A stretch of 40,110 nucleotides of DNA from Skermanella aerolata KACC 11604 (GCF_000936425.1 NZ_AVFK01000052.1:1-40110); one strand, 5' to 3'. Counted from the stretch's first letter, positions 28,569 to 36,923 are shown. The notes: generated from the sequence alone by a model not told the origin. Translations and numbers: made by a program.

Positions 28569-29969
28569 ATGACGACAGACATCGCCCTCCTCTCCGCCAC
28601 CGAACTCCTCGGCCGTTACCGTAGCCGCAACCTTTCCCCCGTGGAAGTGACGCAGGCTTGTCTCGACCGCATCGCGGCCCTGGATAGCGAACTCAACGCC
28701 TTCACGCTCGTCGATGGCGATGCCGCAATCGAGGCGGCGCGCGCCAGCGAGGAACGCTGGATCAAGGGCCAGCCCCAAGGCTTGGTGGACGGCGTACCGG
28801 CCACGATCAAGGACCTCATCCTGACTAAGGGATGGCCGACGCTCCGGGGCAGCAAGGCGGTATCCCCCGATCAACCCTGGGAAGAGGACGCTCCCGCCAC
28901 CGCTCGGCTGCGGGAGCACGGAGCCGTTCTGCTGGGCAAGACGACCACGCCCGAGCTGGGCCACAAGGGCGTCACCGACAGTCCTCTCACGGGAGTCACG
29001 CGCAATCCCTGGAATCCCGATATGACTCCGGGCGGATCCAGTGGCGGAGCGGCCGTCGCCGCCGCGACGGGCATGGGCGCGCTCCATGTCGGAACCGATG
29101 GCGGCGGCTCCATCCGTATTCCGGCGTCGTTCACCGGCATCTTCGGCATCAAGCCGAGCTTCGGCCGGGTTCCGGCATACCCACTCAGCCCCTTCGGAAC
29201 GGTTTCCCATGTCGGGCCGATGACGCGGACGGTAGCCGACGCAGCTTTGATGCTACGGGTGATGGCCTATCCGGACCCGCGCGACTGGTTTGCCTTCCCC
29301 TATGGGGATAAGGACTTCACGGCCGGGCTGGACGATGGCATAGCGGGAATGAGGGTGGCTTTCGCTCCGACCCTCAACGGCGCAGAAGTCGATGCCGAGG
29401 TGGCGGCCCTTGTCCGACGTGCCGCCGACGAGTTCAGCGCATTCGGGGCGGAGGTCGAGGAGGTGACGCTCGACATGCCCGACGCCGGGCGCATCTTCTA
29501 CACCCACTGGGCAGCCGGCGCCGCAACCGTAATGTCCGGGTTCACGGACCAGCAGAAGGCAATGATGGACCCGCACCTGCGCGGCTTCGAGGCGGCCGGA
29601 GCCGCTTTGTCTCTGCTGGATTACCAGCAGGCGGCGCTGGCCCGCGGCAAACTCGGCGTTCAGATGAACCTCTTCCACCAGCGCTACGACCTCCTCCTGA
29701 CGCCTTCGATGCCAATCCCGGCTTTCCGCGCCGGACTGAACGAGCCGAGCCAGCCGGAAGAAGGCGGATGGATCGACTGGACGCCCTTCAGCTACCCTTT
29801 CAACCTGACACAGCAACCGGCGGCCTCGATGCCCTGCGGGCTGACGTCTTCGGGACTGCCGGTCGGCCTTCAGATCGTCGGCCCCATGCATAGGGACGAT
29901 CTGGTCCTGCGTGCCGCAAGGGCCTATGAGCTGGCGCACCCCATCGTCCTTCCGCCGGAGCGGCGTTGA
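28569..29969 (+). CDS. amidase-signature family amidase
   Basis: A 466-residue serine hydrolase that cleaves amides to a carboxylate and ammonia. The Ser-cisSer-Lys triad is complete: K81 (TIKDL), S157 (PGGSSGG) and nucleophile S181 (GTDGGGSIRIPASF), with the family's 24-residue spacing between the serines. The C-terminal part (FSYPFNLTQQPAASMPCG, GLPVGLQIVG) is also typical. It is not GatA: no gatB or gatC is nearby, and the substrate loops differ. Substrate is unknown. A 240-bp divergent gap with the HD-domain gene precedes it. Confidence 0.92.
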   Translation: MTTDIALLSATELLGRYRSRNLSPVEVTQACLDRIAALDSELNAFTLVDGDAAIEAARASEERWIKGQPQGLVDGVPATIKDLILTKGWPTLRGSKAVSPDQPWEEDAPATARLREHGAVLLGKTTTPELGHKGVTDSPLTGVTRNPWNPDMTPGGSSGGAAVAAATGMGALHVGTDGGGSIRIPASFTGIFGIKPSFGRVPAYPLSPFGTVSHVGPMTRTVADAALMLRVMAYPDPRDWFAFPYGDKDFTAGLDDGIAGMRVAFAPTLNGAEVDAEVAALVRRAADEFSAFGAEVEEVTLDMPDAGRIFYTHWAAGAATVMSGFTDQQKAMMDPHLRGFEAAGAALSLLDYQQAALARGKLGVQMNLFHQRYDLLLTPSMPIPAFRAGLNEPSQPEEGGWIDWTPFSYPFNLTQQPAASMPCGLTSSGLPVGLQIVGPMHRDDLVLRAARAYELAHPIVLPPERR

Positions 29970-30012
29970 CTTGCTTTCCCAGCTTCTGGCCGCCTGACCG
30001 ATGAGCGGCCGC

Positions 30013-30198
30013 ATGAGACGCAAAGGTGACTTGCCGTCGAAGCCTTGCGCCGTCTGCGGCCGACCATTCGCGTGGCGGAAGAAGTGGGCCGAAAATTGGG
30101 AAGACGTAAAATACTGCTCCGATGCGTGCAGGCGGCAGCGGCGGCGCGCATCGCCGGAAAGCGGATCGCCGCCTGCTGGTCCCTTCGATCGTGGGTAA
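30013..30198 (+). CDS. DUF2256 small zinc-ribbon-like protein
   Basis: A 61-residue basic protein with the DUF2256 pattern: a start like MRRKGDLPSKPC, paired cysteines CAVC and CSDAC, and the conserved RPFAWRKKWAENWEDVKYC core, which suggests one zinc site. Function is unknown. The ATG at 30013 matches the usual family start; ATG 30001 would add four residues, and neither has a clear ribosome site. It lies 31 bp or more after the amidase and may be co-transcribed. Confidence 0.85.
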   Translation: MRRKGDLPSKPCAVCGRPFAWRKKWAENWEDVKYCSDACRRQRRRASPESGSPPAGPFDRG

Positions 30199-30296
30199 CC
30201 CGAACTGGCTCCCACCGGGGCGATCAAGCCTTTGAACTTGCGACAAGGTTCAGCCGTTAACGGAACATCCATGGGGCATGAACAAGGACATCTGCA

Positions 30297-30554
30297 ATGG
30301 GCATCATCGGCACAATCATCATCGGCCTACTGGCTGGTATCGTCGCGAAATTCCTGATGCCGGGCCGTGATCCCGGCGGTTTCATCATCACGATCCTGCT
30401 CGGCATCGCCGGCGCCTTCGTCGCCACCTATCTCGGCCAAGCCGTCGGCTGGTACCGGGCAGGCGAAGGTGCGGGCTTCATCGGTGCCGTCGTCGGCGCG
30501 ATCATCATTCTGCTGATCTACCGTCTGATCGCCGGCCGCTCGCGTACGGTCTGA
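30297..30554 (+). CDS. GlsB/YeaQ/YmgE-family small membrane protein
   Basis: An 85-residue inner-membrane protein of the transglycosylase-associated family (despite the name, no enzymatic activity is established). It has three hydrophobic segments with Gly motifs (GLLAGIVAKFLMPG, ILLGIAGAFVATYLG, IGAVVGAIIILLIYRLI). AAGGA lies upstream of the ATG. Family members are often stress-induced. The nearby GGAAC at 30259 has no CGTT at the right distance, so EcfG control is not shown. It converges on phyR. Confidence 0.9.
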   Translation: MGIIGTIIIGLLAGIVAKFLMPGRDPGGFIITILLGIAGAFVATYLGQAVGWYRAGEGAGFIGAVVGAIIILLIYRLIAGRSRTV

Positions 30555-30574
30555 ACCTTAAGAGCAAGTACGGC

Positions 30575-30592
30575 CTGAGCCTTGAGGCTCAG
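30575..30592. terminator. possible shared hairpin between convergent genes
   Basis: CTGAGCCT (30575-30582) and AGGCTCAG (30585-30592) form an 8-bp dyad spanning the stop codon of phyR and ending 38 bp after the GlsB-like gene. There is no T-run, so its terminator role is weakly supported. Confidence 0.3.
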
Positions 30593-31374
30593 TGAAGCAG
30601 CACTTCGGGAAGCGGCGCGAAAACCGCCTGGGTAATCGCGTCGCGGACCGCATCGCTCGTGTAAGGCTTCCGTATCACGGGACCCAATCCTTCATCGTCC
30701 AGCAGACGGAGATCGCCCGAATAGGCGGTAACGAAGATCACGGGCACGGCGAAGCGGTCGCGAAGGGTCCGCGCGACCGCAATACCGCTCCCACCCTGCG
30801 CCAAGCGCACATCTAGCAGGGCCAGCGTGGGGCTTCCGGCATTGGCGAGGGCAAGGGCCTCCGGCTCGGTCGCTGCGGTACCGCAGACGACATGGCCCAT
30901 GTCGCTGATCATTTCGCTCAGATCGACCGCTGCGATGGCGTTATCCTCGACGACCATGACCCGTGCCGTCATTGCCTGCCGCAGGAATTCCCTGATCTTG
31001 ACCAGCCTCGACAAGGCTTCCCGGGTTCCTAGATTCACGACCTTGGCCGCTTCGTCGACCGTCAGCTCTTCAAGCGCTACGAGCAGGTAGAGCCTCCTGT
31101 CGGTTTCCGGCCGGCGGGCCAGGACGCGTTCTATCGGGTGCTGGGTCTTCAAAGGCTTCCCCTCGCCCTCCTTGTCGAACAATGCATGGAGAAGGGCATA
31201 GAGAGGCGCCGGTGTCTTCATCGGAATTCCGAAGCTCTGCGGCGCCATGACAGCCGCTTCGACGCACCGGGTCACGAGATCGTCGCCTTGGTCGACCGAC
31301 CCCGTCAACGCGCGGGCGTAACGGCGCAAACTCGGCAGGTGCTCGTTCAATTCCCGTGCATAGATCCGCATCAT
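30589..31374 (-). CDS. phyR: PhyR-type anti-anti-sigma response regulator
   Basis: In alphaproteobacteria PhyR, once phosphorylated, binds the anti-sigma factor NepR and frees the sigma factor EcfG. This 261-residue protein has the diagnostic reversed order: an N-terminal sigma-like domain (about 1-135: HLPSLRRYARALTG in the sigma2-like part, LEELTVDEAAKVVNLGTREALSRL in the sigma4-like part) and a C-terminal receiver (about 138-255) with E143/D144, phospho-acceptor D188, T216 and K236. ATG 31374 gives the family-typical start; ATG 31452 would prepend unrelated residues. No nepR, ecfG or HWE kinase is next to it, so its partners are elsewhere. Two EcfG-like promoters lie in this window. Confidence 0.9.
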   Translation of the reverse strand: MMRIYARELNEHLPSLRRYARALTGSVDQGDDLVTRCVEAAVMAPQSFGIPMKTPAPLYALLHALFDKEGEGKPLKTQHPIERVLARRPETDRRLYLLVALEELTVDEAAKVVNLGTREALSRLVKIREFLRQAMTARVMVVEDNAIAAVDLSEMISDMGHVVCGTAATEPEALALANAGSPTLALLDVRLAQGGSGIAVARTLRDRFAVPVIFVTAYSGDLRLLDDEGLGPVIRKPYTSDAVRDAITQAVFAPLPEVLLH

Positions 31375-31554
31375 TCCAGCCTTCATTCCAGATGCCGAAC
31401 GTATTCGGCAGCATTGCCGCTCCGCCGAAGCACACGGTTGCGCTGGGAACATTAGGCATCGATTGAACGCTTGTCGACAAGTGAAGTTTGGTTAATCTTC
31501 CGCGACAATCCTATTCGTTCAGTCGGTGAAGGCGGAACTCTGAAAAAGACTGTT

Positions 31555-32061
31555 TCACTCGTTCAACTTTCTTGTCCGCCACAGCCAGGGCGCTTCGACG
31601 CGCCCGGCCCACATGCCGGCTTTGCGCGCCTGGGCTCGAGCCTCGAGCCCGCCGTAGGCCGTACTCAGACTGCGGTAGGCGAAGGCCCAGCCGCGGACGA
31701 GCATCGCCGCCGAAAGGTCTTTGCCCAGGACGTGGCAGACCCCGATATGTTGCTGATTGCGATCCTGCTCCTTGGCGACGCAGGTCACCTCACCGAGGTC
31801 GAGCATCTGCTGGAGTTGTGCGCGAGCAGCGGTGAAGCAGTCGTATTCCACTCCCCGCAGCGTCCGGCAGATCTGGCCCGGATCCGGCGCATCGATGCCG
31901 CGAAGCCGGACCATCGTTCCCTTGACGCTCACGACATCGCCTTCCATGGCGCTGCCAGCCCCTTGGACTTCGGTTTCGGCGATGCGGGCGGCATGGGACG
32001 GAGCACTGGTGTTGAATCCCGCGATACCGAGTGCGATGGCGATGATGCGTCCCCAAATCAT
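31555..32061 (-). CDS. secreted thermonuclease (SNase)-like protein with altered active site
   Basis: A 168-residue protein with a signal peptide (core about 5-17, APSHA cleavage near 24) followed by an OB-fold SNase-like domain. The region VRLRGIDAPD keeps R52 (equivalent to nuclease R35) and D57, but the catalytic glutamate (E43) aligns with D60, and the second arginine (R87) aligns with Q104 in DRNQQHIGVC. The later SNase block LVRGWAFAYR and GGLEARAQARKAGMW is intact. Activity is therefore doubtful. ATG 32061 is selected because it directly precedes the signal peptide; its ribosome site is weak. Cysteines suggest periplasmic disulfides. Confidence 0.85.
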   Translation of the reverse strand: MIWGRIIAIALGIAGFNTSAPSHAARIAETEVQGAGSAMEGDVVSVKGTMVRLRGIDAPDPGQICRTLRGVEYDCFTAARAQLQQMLDLGEVTCVAKEQDRNQQHIGVCHVLGKDLSAAMLVRGWAFAYRSLSTAYGGLEARAQARKAGMWAGRVEAPWLWRTRKLNE

Positions 32062-32216
32062 CCGCGAAGCGTAGCGGGCGACGGTTAAAGGCCCGCTAAC
32101 GCCTGCATCCAGGCGGACTGTATGGATACAATCCAGACGTTGCAAAATGCTCTTTCCAACGTTAGCCGTTGCCGTGCACCGCTATGACCTGTGCCAACGA
32201 CGAAGCAGATCGGGCA

Positions 32217-33131
32217 ATGACACAGCAACTCCCCACCTCGACCGGCGGACCGGACTGGCTCCGGCTGACGCCGGGTGTCTTCGTCCTGCTTTGGAGCACA
32301 GGTTTCATCGGCGCCAAATTTGGGCTGCCCTATGCCGAGCCGCTGACCTTCCTGACGATCCGGCTGTCGCTCGTAGCCCTCATCCTGGCCGTGGCGGCCT
32401 TGGTGATGCGAGCTCCGTGGCCCCGGCGTTGGACCGATGTCGGACACATCACGATCGCCGGCCTGCTGGTTCACGGCGTCTACCTGGGAGGCGTCTTCAC
32501 CGGCATCGCCCATGGGCTTCCGGCAGGGATCGCCGCTCTGATCGTCGGTCTCCAGCCGCTCCTGACGGCGGCCGCGTCCGGGCGTGTATTCGGCGAGCGG
32601 GTAAGCGGCCGTCAATGGCTGGGCCTGACGCTTGGCTTGTGCGGCGTTCTTCTCGTCGTTTGGGAAAACCTGTCACTCAAGGCCGGTTACTTGACGGGCA
32701 TCGCCCTGTGTATCGCAGCACTGGTCGGCATCACGGCCGGCACGCTCTATCAGAAACGTTTCTGCGGTGGCATGGATCTGAGAAGCGGAACGGCCATCCA
32801 GTATGCCGCGACCAGTGTTGGCCTTGTCGTCTTCGCCTGGCAGTTGGAAACCATGCAGGTAAAATGGACCGGAGAGTTCCTGTTCGCGCTTGTCTGGTTA
32901 GGCTTGGTGCTCTCGGTAGGAGCGGTGTTCCTGCTTTACGTGCTGATCCGGCGGGGAGCGGCGGCACAGGTCGCAAGCCTGTTCTATCTGGTCCCACCCG
33001 CGACAGCGGTCATCGCCTACCTGATGTTCGACGAACGGCTCGGGATGCTGGCCCTGGCCGGCATGGCGGTCACGGCGCTTGGTGTGGCTCTCGTCAACCG
33101 CAAGCCTCAGGCGGCGCGTCCGACGGGGTAG
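32217..33131 (+). CDS. EamA-family (DMT superfamily) transporter
   Basis: A 304-residue inner-membrane permease with about ten transmembrane segments in two EamA halves. The first half contains LLWSTGFIGAKFGLPYAEPLTFLTIRL and LPAGIAALIVGLQPLLTA. The second ends with ASLFYLVPPATAVIAYLMFDERL and LAGMAVTALGVALVNR. These are the drug/metabolite transporter hallmarks, often for amino acid or metabolite efflux; the substrate is unknown. ATG 32217 places the N-terminus close to TM1; upstream ATGs at 32169 and 32184 have no ribosome site. Its 3' end overlaps the opposing gene by 25 bp. Confidence 0.9.
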   Translation: MTQQLPTSTGGPDWLRLTPGVFVLLWSTGFIGAKFGLPYAEPLTFLTIRLSLVALILAVAALVMRAPWPRRWTDVGHITIAGLLVHGVYLGGVFTGIAHGLPAGIAALIVGLQPLLTAAASGRVFGERVSGRQWLGLTLGLCGVLLVVWENLSLKAGYLTGIALCIAALVGITAGTLYQKRFCGGMDLRSGTAIQYAATSVGLVVFAWQLETMQVKWTGEFLFALVWLGLVLSVGAVFLLYVLIRRGAAAQVASLFYLVPPATAVIAYLMFDERLGMLALAGMAVTALGVALVNRKPQAARPTG

Positions 33132-33580
33132 CGCTCTGTCGGCAAGCCCGAAAGCTGGGCGATGATGTCCTCGGGGTCGCCGATCTCGGGGGCAGGACGA
33201 TGGATGGCGGCGATCTCCAGCCGCGATCGCAAGCCCAGGTCGCTCTGCGCGACGTGGAGGAACTCAACCGTCATCGCGTTCGTGATCGATTCTCTGGTTT
33301 CCGTGCCGATCAGCAGGACGGCGAAACCACCCGACGCGAGCAGGCTGATCATTCCCCGGTTGCCGAAGGCGCGCTGCATGACCTTGCCGGCGGCGTCGGG
33401 CTTGAGGTCGGGCAGGATGATCTTGAAAAGCGACAGATGCAGGCTGGTGTTGCTCAAGAGCTCGAGGGAATGGGCGAATTCCTCCGCTGCCGCGGCAGGA
33501 ATATCGGAATGATCCTTGGATCCGGCTCCACCCCTCGTGAAGGTGTACTGGTACACCGGCGACTTCGGAACCGTATTCAT
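33107..33580 (-). CDS. hypothetical protein, unrecognised family
   Basis: A 157-residue protein, predicted soluble. Visible are an alpha-helical centre (FAHSLELLSNTSLHLSLFKIIL), a Gly-containing hydrophobic stretch (MISLLASGGFAVLLIGTETRESI) and a C-terminal EIAAIHRPAPEIGDPEDIIAQL. No domain is recognised. The ATG at 33578-33580 is chosen for its GAGGAAG ribosome site (33583-33589); the ATG at 33601 lacks one. It is convergent with the EamA gene with a 25-bp overlap, and is followed upstream by the end of the kinase gene on the same strand at 33730. Confidence 0.7.
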   Translation of the reverse strand: MNTVPKSPVYQYTFTRGGAGSKDHSDIPAAAAEEFAHSLELLSNTSLHLSLFKIILPDLKPDAAGKVMQRAFGNRGMISLLASGGFAVLLIGTETRESITNAMTVEFLHVAQSDLGLRSRLEIAAIHRPAPEIGDPEDIIAQLSGLPTERYPVGRAA

Positions 33581-33729
33581 ATCTTCCTCAAATAAAGACA
33601 TGTCTGTTCATCCGTGCGGCATACGATACCCCTCAAGATAGAGAACTTCGGCCTTCCAGTGTATGTGCCAAAAATAGGATATGACGAAGCCGCTACCGCT
33701 GGGTCGCTGGCACCCATTGCCTTCGCCGG

Positions 33730-35325
33730 TCAATGAGCGATCGGCAGTTCGATCCTCATCAGGAGGCCGCCGCTTTCGCGGTTCCTGGCGGTCACCTTGC
33801 CGCCGACGGCTTCCACGTTCCTTCGCACGATCCAAAGTCCAATGCCGAAATGCAGGGAATCGCCTGTACCCGCCGGCTGAACCGGCTGGTCGAAGGGTAC
33901 GACGGTCCTCATGACGCCATCCGTACCGGTAGCATCCAGCGTACGGTGCTCCGACGACTCCACGGTGTCGCGCTGGGAGAAGTAGCGCTCGAAGATCCGC
34001 TCGATGTTGACGGGATCGACGCCGGGGCCGTCGTCCTCGACCGTGAAGACCGCCATTCTGCCGGATCGGGCAAGCCTGACCTGGATATTTCCGTCGATCG
34101 GCGAGAAGCTGATCGCATTCTCCACGACGTTCTCGACGACCGTCTCCAGCAGATCCTCACCGGCGCGTACGACGACATGCGGAGCGATCAGCAGCCGCAG
34201 GTGAAGGTGCCGCTCGGCCAGCAGGTTGGCATAGCCGCTCAGCATGTCCTCCAGCAACTCGGACATGTCCACCCGACGGCGCGGCGGTTCCAGCAGGTCG
34301 GCCGCCGCCTCGTCCATCCGCCTCGCGAACGAGACCAAGCCATCCAGGCGGTCGAGCGAGCGGTCGATCATGTCGATGGCGCGCGGCCCCCGACCGTCGC
34401 TGCCGGGGATGATCCGCTTCAGCGGTTCGAGCGACTGGCGGATCACCGCGATCGGGGTCTTGAAGGCATGGGCGTTGTCCTCCGCCGCACGGCGGAGATT
34501 GTCGGCGGAGCTTCGGAGCGTATCGACCAGCCGGTCGAAGTCCTCGGCGACGCTACGCAGTTCCGGAACGGTGTTCTGATCGGCGAAGGATGATCGCCCG
34601 CTGTCGTGATTGCCGATCTGGCGCGCGAGCGAGCCGAAACGCCTGAGATTGCTCCAGACGCCCAGGAACAGAAGCAGCACCAGTGCCGCCATGGCAAGGT
34701 AGATCAGCGCCGCTGCCTGGACCTCGGGCGTCTGCCAATAGGGCTGGCCGATCGAGGAGCCCAGATATGTCGGCGTGGAATGCGACGTCACGACGGCCCA
34801 GCACCCGAACGGGCTGTTGATCGGCGTGATCGACGTCAGCACCTCCAGGGCGCCCGTTGCCGTCTGCAAGCGGATCGCCAACGGCTGGTTGCCGCTGCAC
34901 GTGTCGGCAAGGCGCGCCAGGATTCCTTGCTCCAGCAGGCGCTGGCGTTCCAGATCGAGGTTGGCGTTCGGGGCCAGCGGTGCGGCGCCGACATAGTAGA
35001 AGCCCTGCGCTCCGGGAACGCTCTTAGGTCGCAGCAGGAGCTTCAGCCTCGTGTTTTCGTCGGCGAACCGCGCGAGTTCCTCACCCAGCCGGGGCAGCAG
35101 GCTGGCATCGGCCTTGGCGAGCAGCGGCTCCAGCGCACGGGCGATCAGCTGGCCCTGCTGCTGAGCGCTTTGGAGCAGCAATGTCTGCTTGTCCTCGTCG
35201 GCGGCCCGGAACTGCTGGTAGATCAGGATCGGCACGGCGATGAAGACGACGGACACAAGCACGAGGCGGCTGGCGAGCGAGCGCAGAATCCAGCGTCCGC
35301 CGGTCCTTGCCCGCGGCTGAGCCAT
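33730..35325 (-). CDS. sensor histidine kinase (ChvG-like layout)
   Basis: A 531-residue inner-membrane kinase. TM1 is at about 21-36; a periplasmic stimulus-sensing region (about 40-200) has two cysteines (C143, C175); TM2 is at about 204-224, then HAMP (about 225-278). HisKA has H286 in DNAHAFKTPIAVIRQSLEPL; HATPase has the N box (VVENVVENAISFS), DDGPGVDP and FGIGLWIV. HisKA deviates from the usual HELxxP, with HAFKTP. It follows its regulator by 25 bp. The layout resembles ChvG/ExoS, but similarity to ChvG in the sensor is not established from sequence alone. Confidence 0.93.
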   Translation of the reverse strand: MAQPRARTGGRWILRSLASRLVLVSVVFIAVPILIYQQFRAADEDKQTLLLQSAQQQGQLIARALEPLLAKADASLLPRLGEELARFADENTRLKLLLRPKSVPGAQGFYYVGAAPLAPNANLDLERQRLLEQGILARLADTCSGNQPLAIRLQTATGALEVLTSITPINSPFGCWAVVTSHSTPTYLGSSIGQPYWQTPEVQAAALIYLAMAALVLLLFLGVWSNLRRFGSLARQIGNHDSGRSSFADQNTVPELRSVAEDFDRLVDTLRSSADNLRRAAEDNAHAFKTPIAVIRQSLEPLKRIIPGSDGRGPRAIDMIDRSLDRLDGLVSFARRMDEAAADLLEPPRRRVDMSELLEDMLSGYANLLAERHLHLRLLIAPHVVVRAGEDLLETVVENVVENAISFSPIDGNIQVRLARSGRMAVFTVEDDGPGVDPVNIERIFERYFSQRDTVESSEHRTLDATGTDGVMRTVVPFDQPVQPAGTGDSLHFGIGLWIVRRNVEAVGGKVTARNRESGGLLMRIELPIAH

Positions 35326-35350
35326 CAGGAACCGGCCTCCCCCGCCTTCA

Positions 35351-36226
35351 TCAGCTCAGGCCCCCGGCCCTCAGGTCGTCGTCACCACCGTCCATGTCGC
35401 CGCCGACCGGATCGTCGCTCCAGCGGTAGCCGAAGCCGGGATAGTTGTCGATCAGGTCGAACTCGCCGTCGACCATGCGGAACTTCTGGCGGATGCGCTT
35501 GATGAAGGCGCGGACATTGGCGCGGTAGCCGGCCGGACCGTAGCCGGCGACGAAGCCCTTGCCGTGGACCAGATCGTAGATTTCCCGGTAGGAGATGTCC
35601 TCGCCCGGCCGGGTCGCCATCAGGCGGACGATGTTGAACTCCGTCAGCGTCAGATCGACCCGGGTGCCGCGCCAGAAGGCCCGGCTGCCGTCCAGCCGCA
35701 GTTCCAGGTCGCCCCGGTTGAACAGGTTGGCATTGGCGCCACCGGCATTGGCGGCACCCGCCGCGGCGCCGGGCTGCGATCCGGGGATCGCCGGAAGGTC
35801 GCCGCCTTCGTCGGGACCGGTCTTGCGGCCGCCTAGGATGAGCTGCATCCGCTTTAGCAGGATCGGCAGGGAGCGCGACTTCTCGACGAAATCCACGGCG
35901 CCGCCGGCCAGGGCCGCTTCCTCGTAGATCTGGTCGGACAGGACGGTGAGGAAGATCACCGGCACTTCGATGCCGCTGGCGCGAAGCTGGCGCAGCACGT
36001 CGATGCCGTCCATCTTGGGCATTCGCCAGTCCAGCAGGACCACATCGGCATTGCCGCCGCGCAGGAAGTAATCCAGCGCCGGGGCGCCTCGATCGAAGGG
36101 GATCACGTCGTATCCCTCGTCGGCCAGGTTCATGCCCAACGATTCCCGGAACAAGTCGTCGTCGTCGACCAAGGCGACCTTGGACGGCACGGCGCCGGTT
36201 ACCGGGTTAGTTGATGCGGTTGCCAT
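35351..36226 (-). CDS. OmpR-type response regulator with winged-helix output
   Basis: A 291-residue transcription regulator. The receiver (about 14-135) has DDDD near 21-24, phospho-acceptor D66 (VVLLDWRMPKMDG), T94 and K116. An Ala/Gly/Asn-rich linker (about 145-170) is longer than usual. The winged-helix Trans_reg_C domain (about 171-285) shows VDLTLTEFNIVRLMATRPGE and a late YPGFGYRW. ATG 36226 begins the protein just before the receiver and overlaps the lipoprotein gene by 20 bp. It is the partner of the adjacent kinase, and regulation of envelope or acid-stress genes (as ChvI does) would be an extrapolation. Confidence 0.92.
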   Translation of the reverse strand: MATASTNPVTGAVPSKVALVDDDDLFRESLGMNLADEGYDVIPFDRGAPALDYFLRGGNADVVLLDWRMPKMDGIDVLRQLRASGIEVPVIFLTVLSDQIYEEAALAGGAVDFVEKSRSLPILLKRMQLILGGRKTGPDEGGDLPAIPGSQPGAAAGAANAGGANANLFNRGDLELRLDGSRAFWRGTRVDLTLTEFNIVRLMATRPGEDISYREIYDLVHGKGFVAGYGPAGYRANVRAFIKRIRQKFRMVDGEFDLIDNYPGFGYRWSDDPVGGDMDGGDDDLRAGGLS

Positions 36227-36917
36227 GGGCCGTCTGACGGCCTGAAGCCTGGGCGAGGAGTTGTGCGAAGCACCGTTCATGGACATTGGGGGCATCGTCG
36301 CTACTCGTCAGTTCATAGGAAAGGGCACGGAAGTTCTGCGTCGTCATCTCCATGAAGAAGAAGACCCGCAAGACGCAGGAAGGGGTGGCGTACTGCCAGT
36401 ATTTCGCGGGCGGAACATCCTCGGTCCAGGACGGCTCGCCCAGAAGGCGGACCGTCGCCTGCTCGTCCAGACCGACCAACGCCTTGGGGCCTGGGTGCTC
36501 GGGTATCGCATGCGGTGACGATGCCAGCGGAAGCGACGGCGGCAGAGCCGGCGGCAACGCTTCGGCAGGTGCCGGCAGGGGCTCCGGCAGCGGTGCTGAG
36601 GGCGGCACCATAACGACCGACCCCGCCTTTGATCCGTCCGCCTGCCCGTTCTCCTCCGCCGGTGCTTCGCTCTGCGGCGATGCGGAGGAATTGGGCGGCG
36701 GCGCCGCGGGTTTCTTCCCCGCACCTGAAGCGGCGGAAGCGGTGGCCGCAGGTGCCGGAGGCTTGGGTTTCAACTTCGGAACAGGAGCTTGGGCAACTTC
36801 GGTACTGACGGACGACTGTTCGGCCAAGGCAGCCTGAACAGGCGCCGGATTACCCGGATCGATACACCCGGCCAATAAAACTGCCGCCGTCAAGGCAACG
36901 AAAGTCAAGTCGCGCAA
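36207..36917 (-). CDS. Pro/Ala-rich lipoprotein, first gene of the two-component operon
   Basis: A 236-residue predicted lipoprotein. The signal sequence ends in the lipobox LLAGC with C18 as the lipidated residue. A long disordered Pro/Ala/Ser-rich region (about 30-140) follows, and then a compact C-terminal domain (KALVGLDEQATVRLLGEPSWTED onward) whose LLGEP motif recalls small outer-membrane lipoproteins of the SmpA/OmlA kind; that similarity is tentative. The start is TTG 36915-36917, decided by a perfect GGAGG 6 nt upstream and by the signal peptide it creates. An ATG start at 37106 would bury that peptide. It overlaps the response-regulator start by 20 bp. Confidence 0.8.
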   Translation of the reverse strand: MRDLTFVALTAAVLLAGCIDPGNPAPVQAALAEQSSVSTEVAQAPVPKLKPKPPAPAATASAASGAGKKPAAPPPNSSASPQSEAPAEENGQADGSKAGSVVMVPPSAPLPEPLPAPAEALPPALPPSLPLASSPHAIPEHPGPKALVGLDEQATVRLLGEPSWTEDVPPAKYWQYATPSCVLRVFFFMEMTTQNFRALSYELTSSDDAPNVHERCFAQLLAQASGRQTAHGNRIN

Positions 36918-36923
36918 CGAATG

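Noticed and set aside
30259-30284. GGAAC at 30259 as an EcfG promoter for the GlsB/YeaQ-like gene
   Set aside because: No CGTT or GTT follows at 16-17 nt, and the site would lie too close to the start codon.
33542-33557. Dyad GGTGTAC-TG-GTACACC
   Set aside because: It lies inside the N-terminal coding region of the hypothetical protein and is encoded by ordinary codons. No positional reason to call it regulatory.
32147-33595. A 482-codon open frame overlapping the EamA transporter in another frame
   Set aside because: The transporter frame shows ten hydrophobic segments and family motifs. The other frame is Arg/Pro/Gly-rich with no motif and spans two opposing genes.
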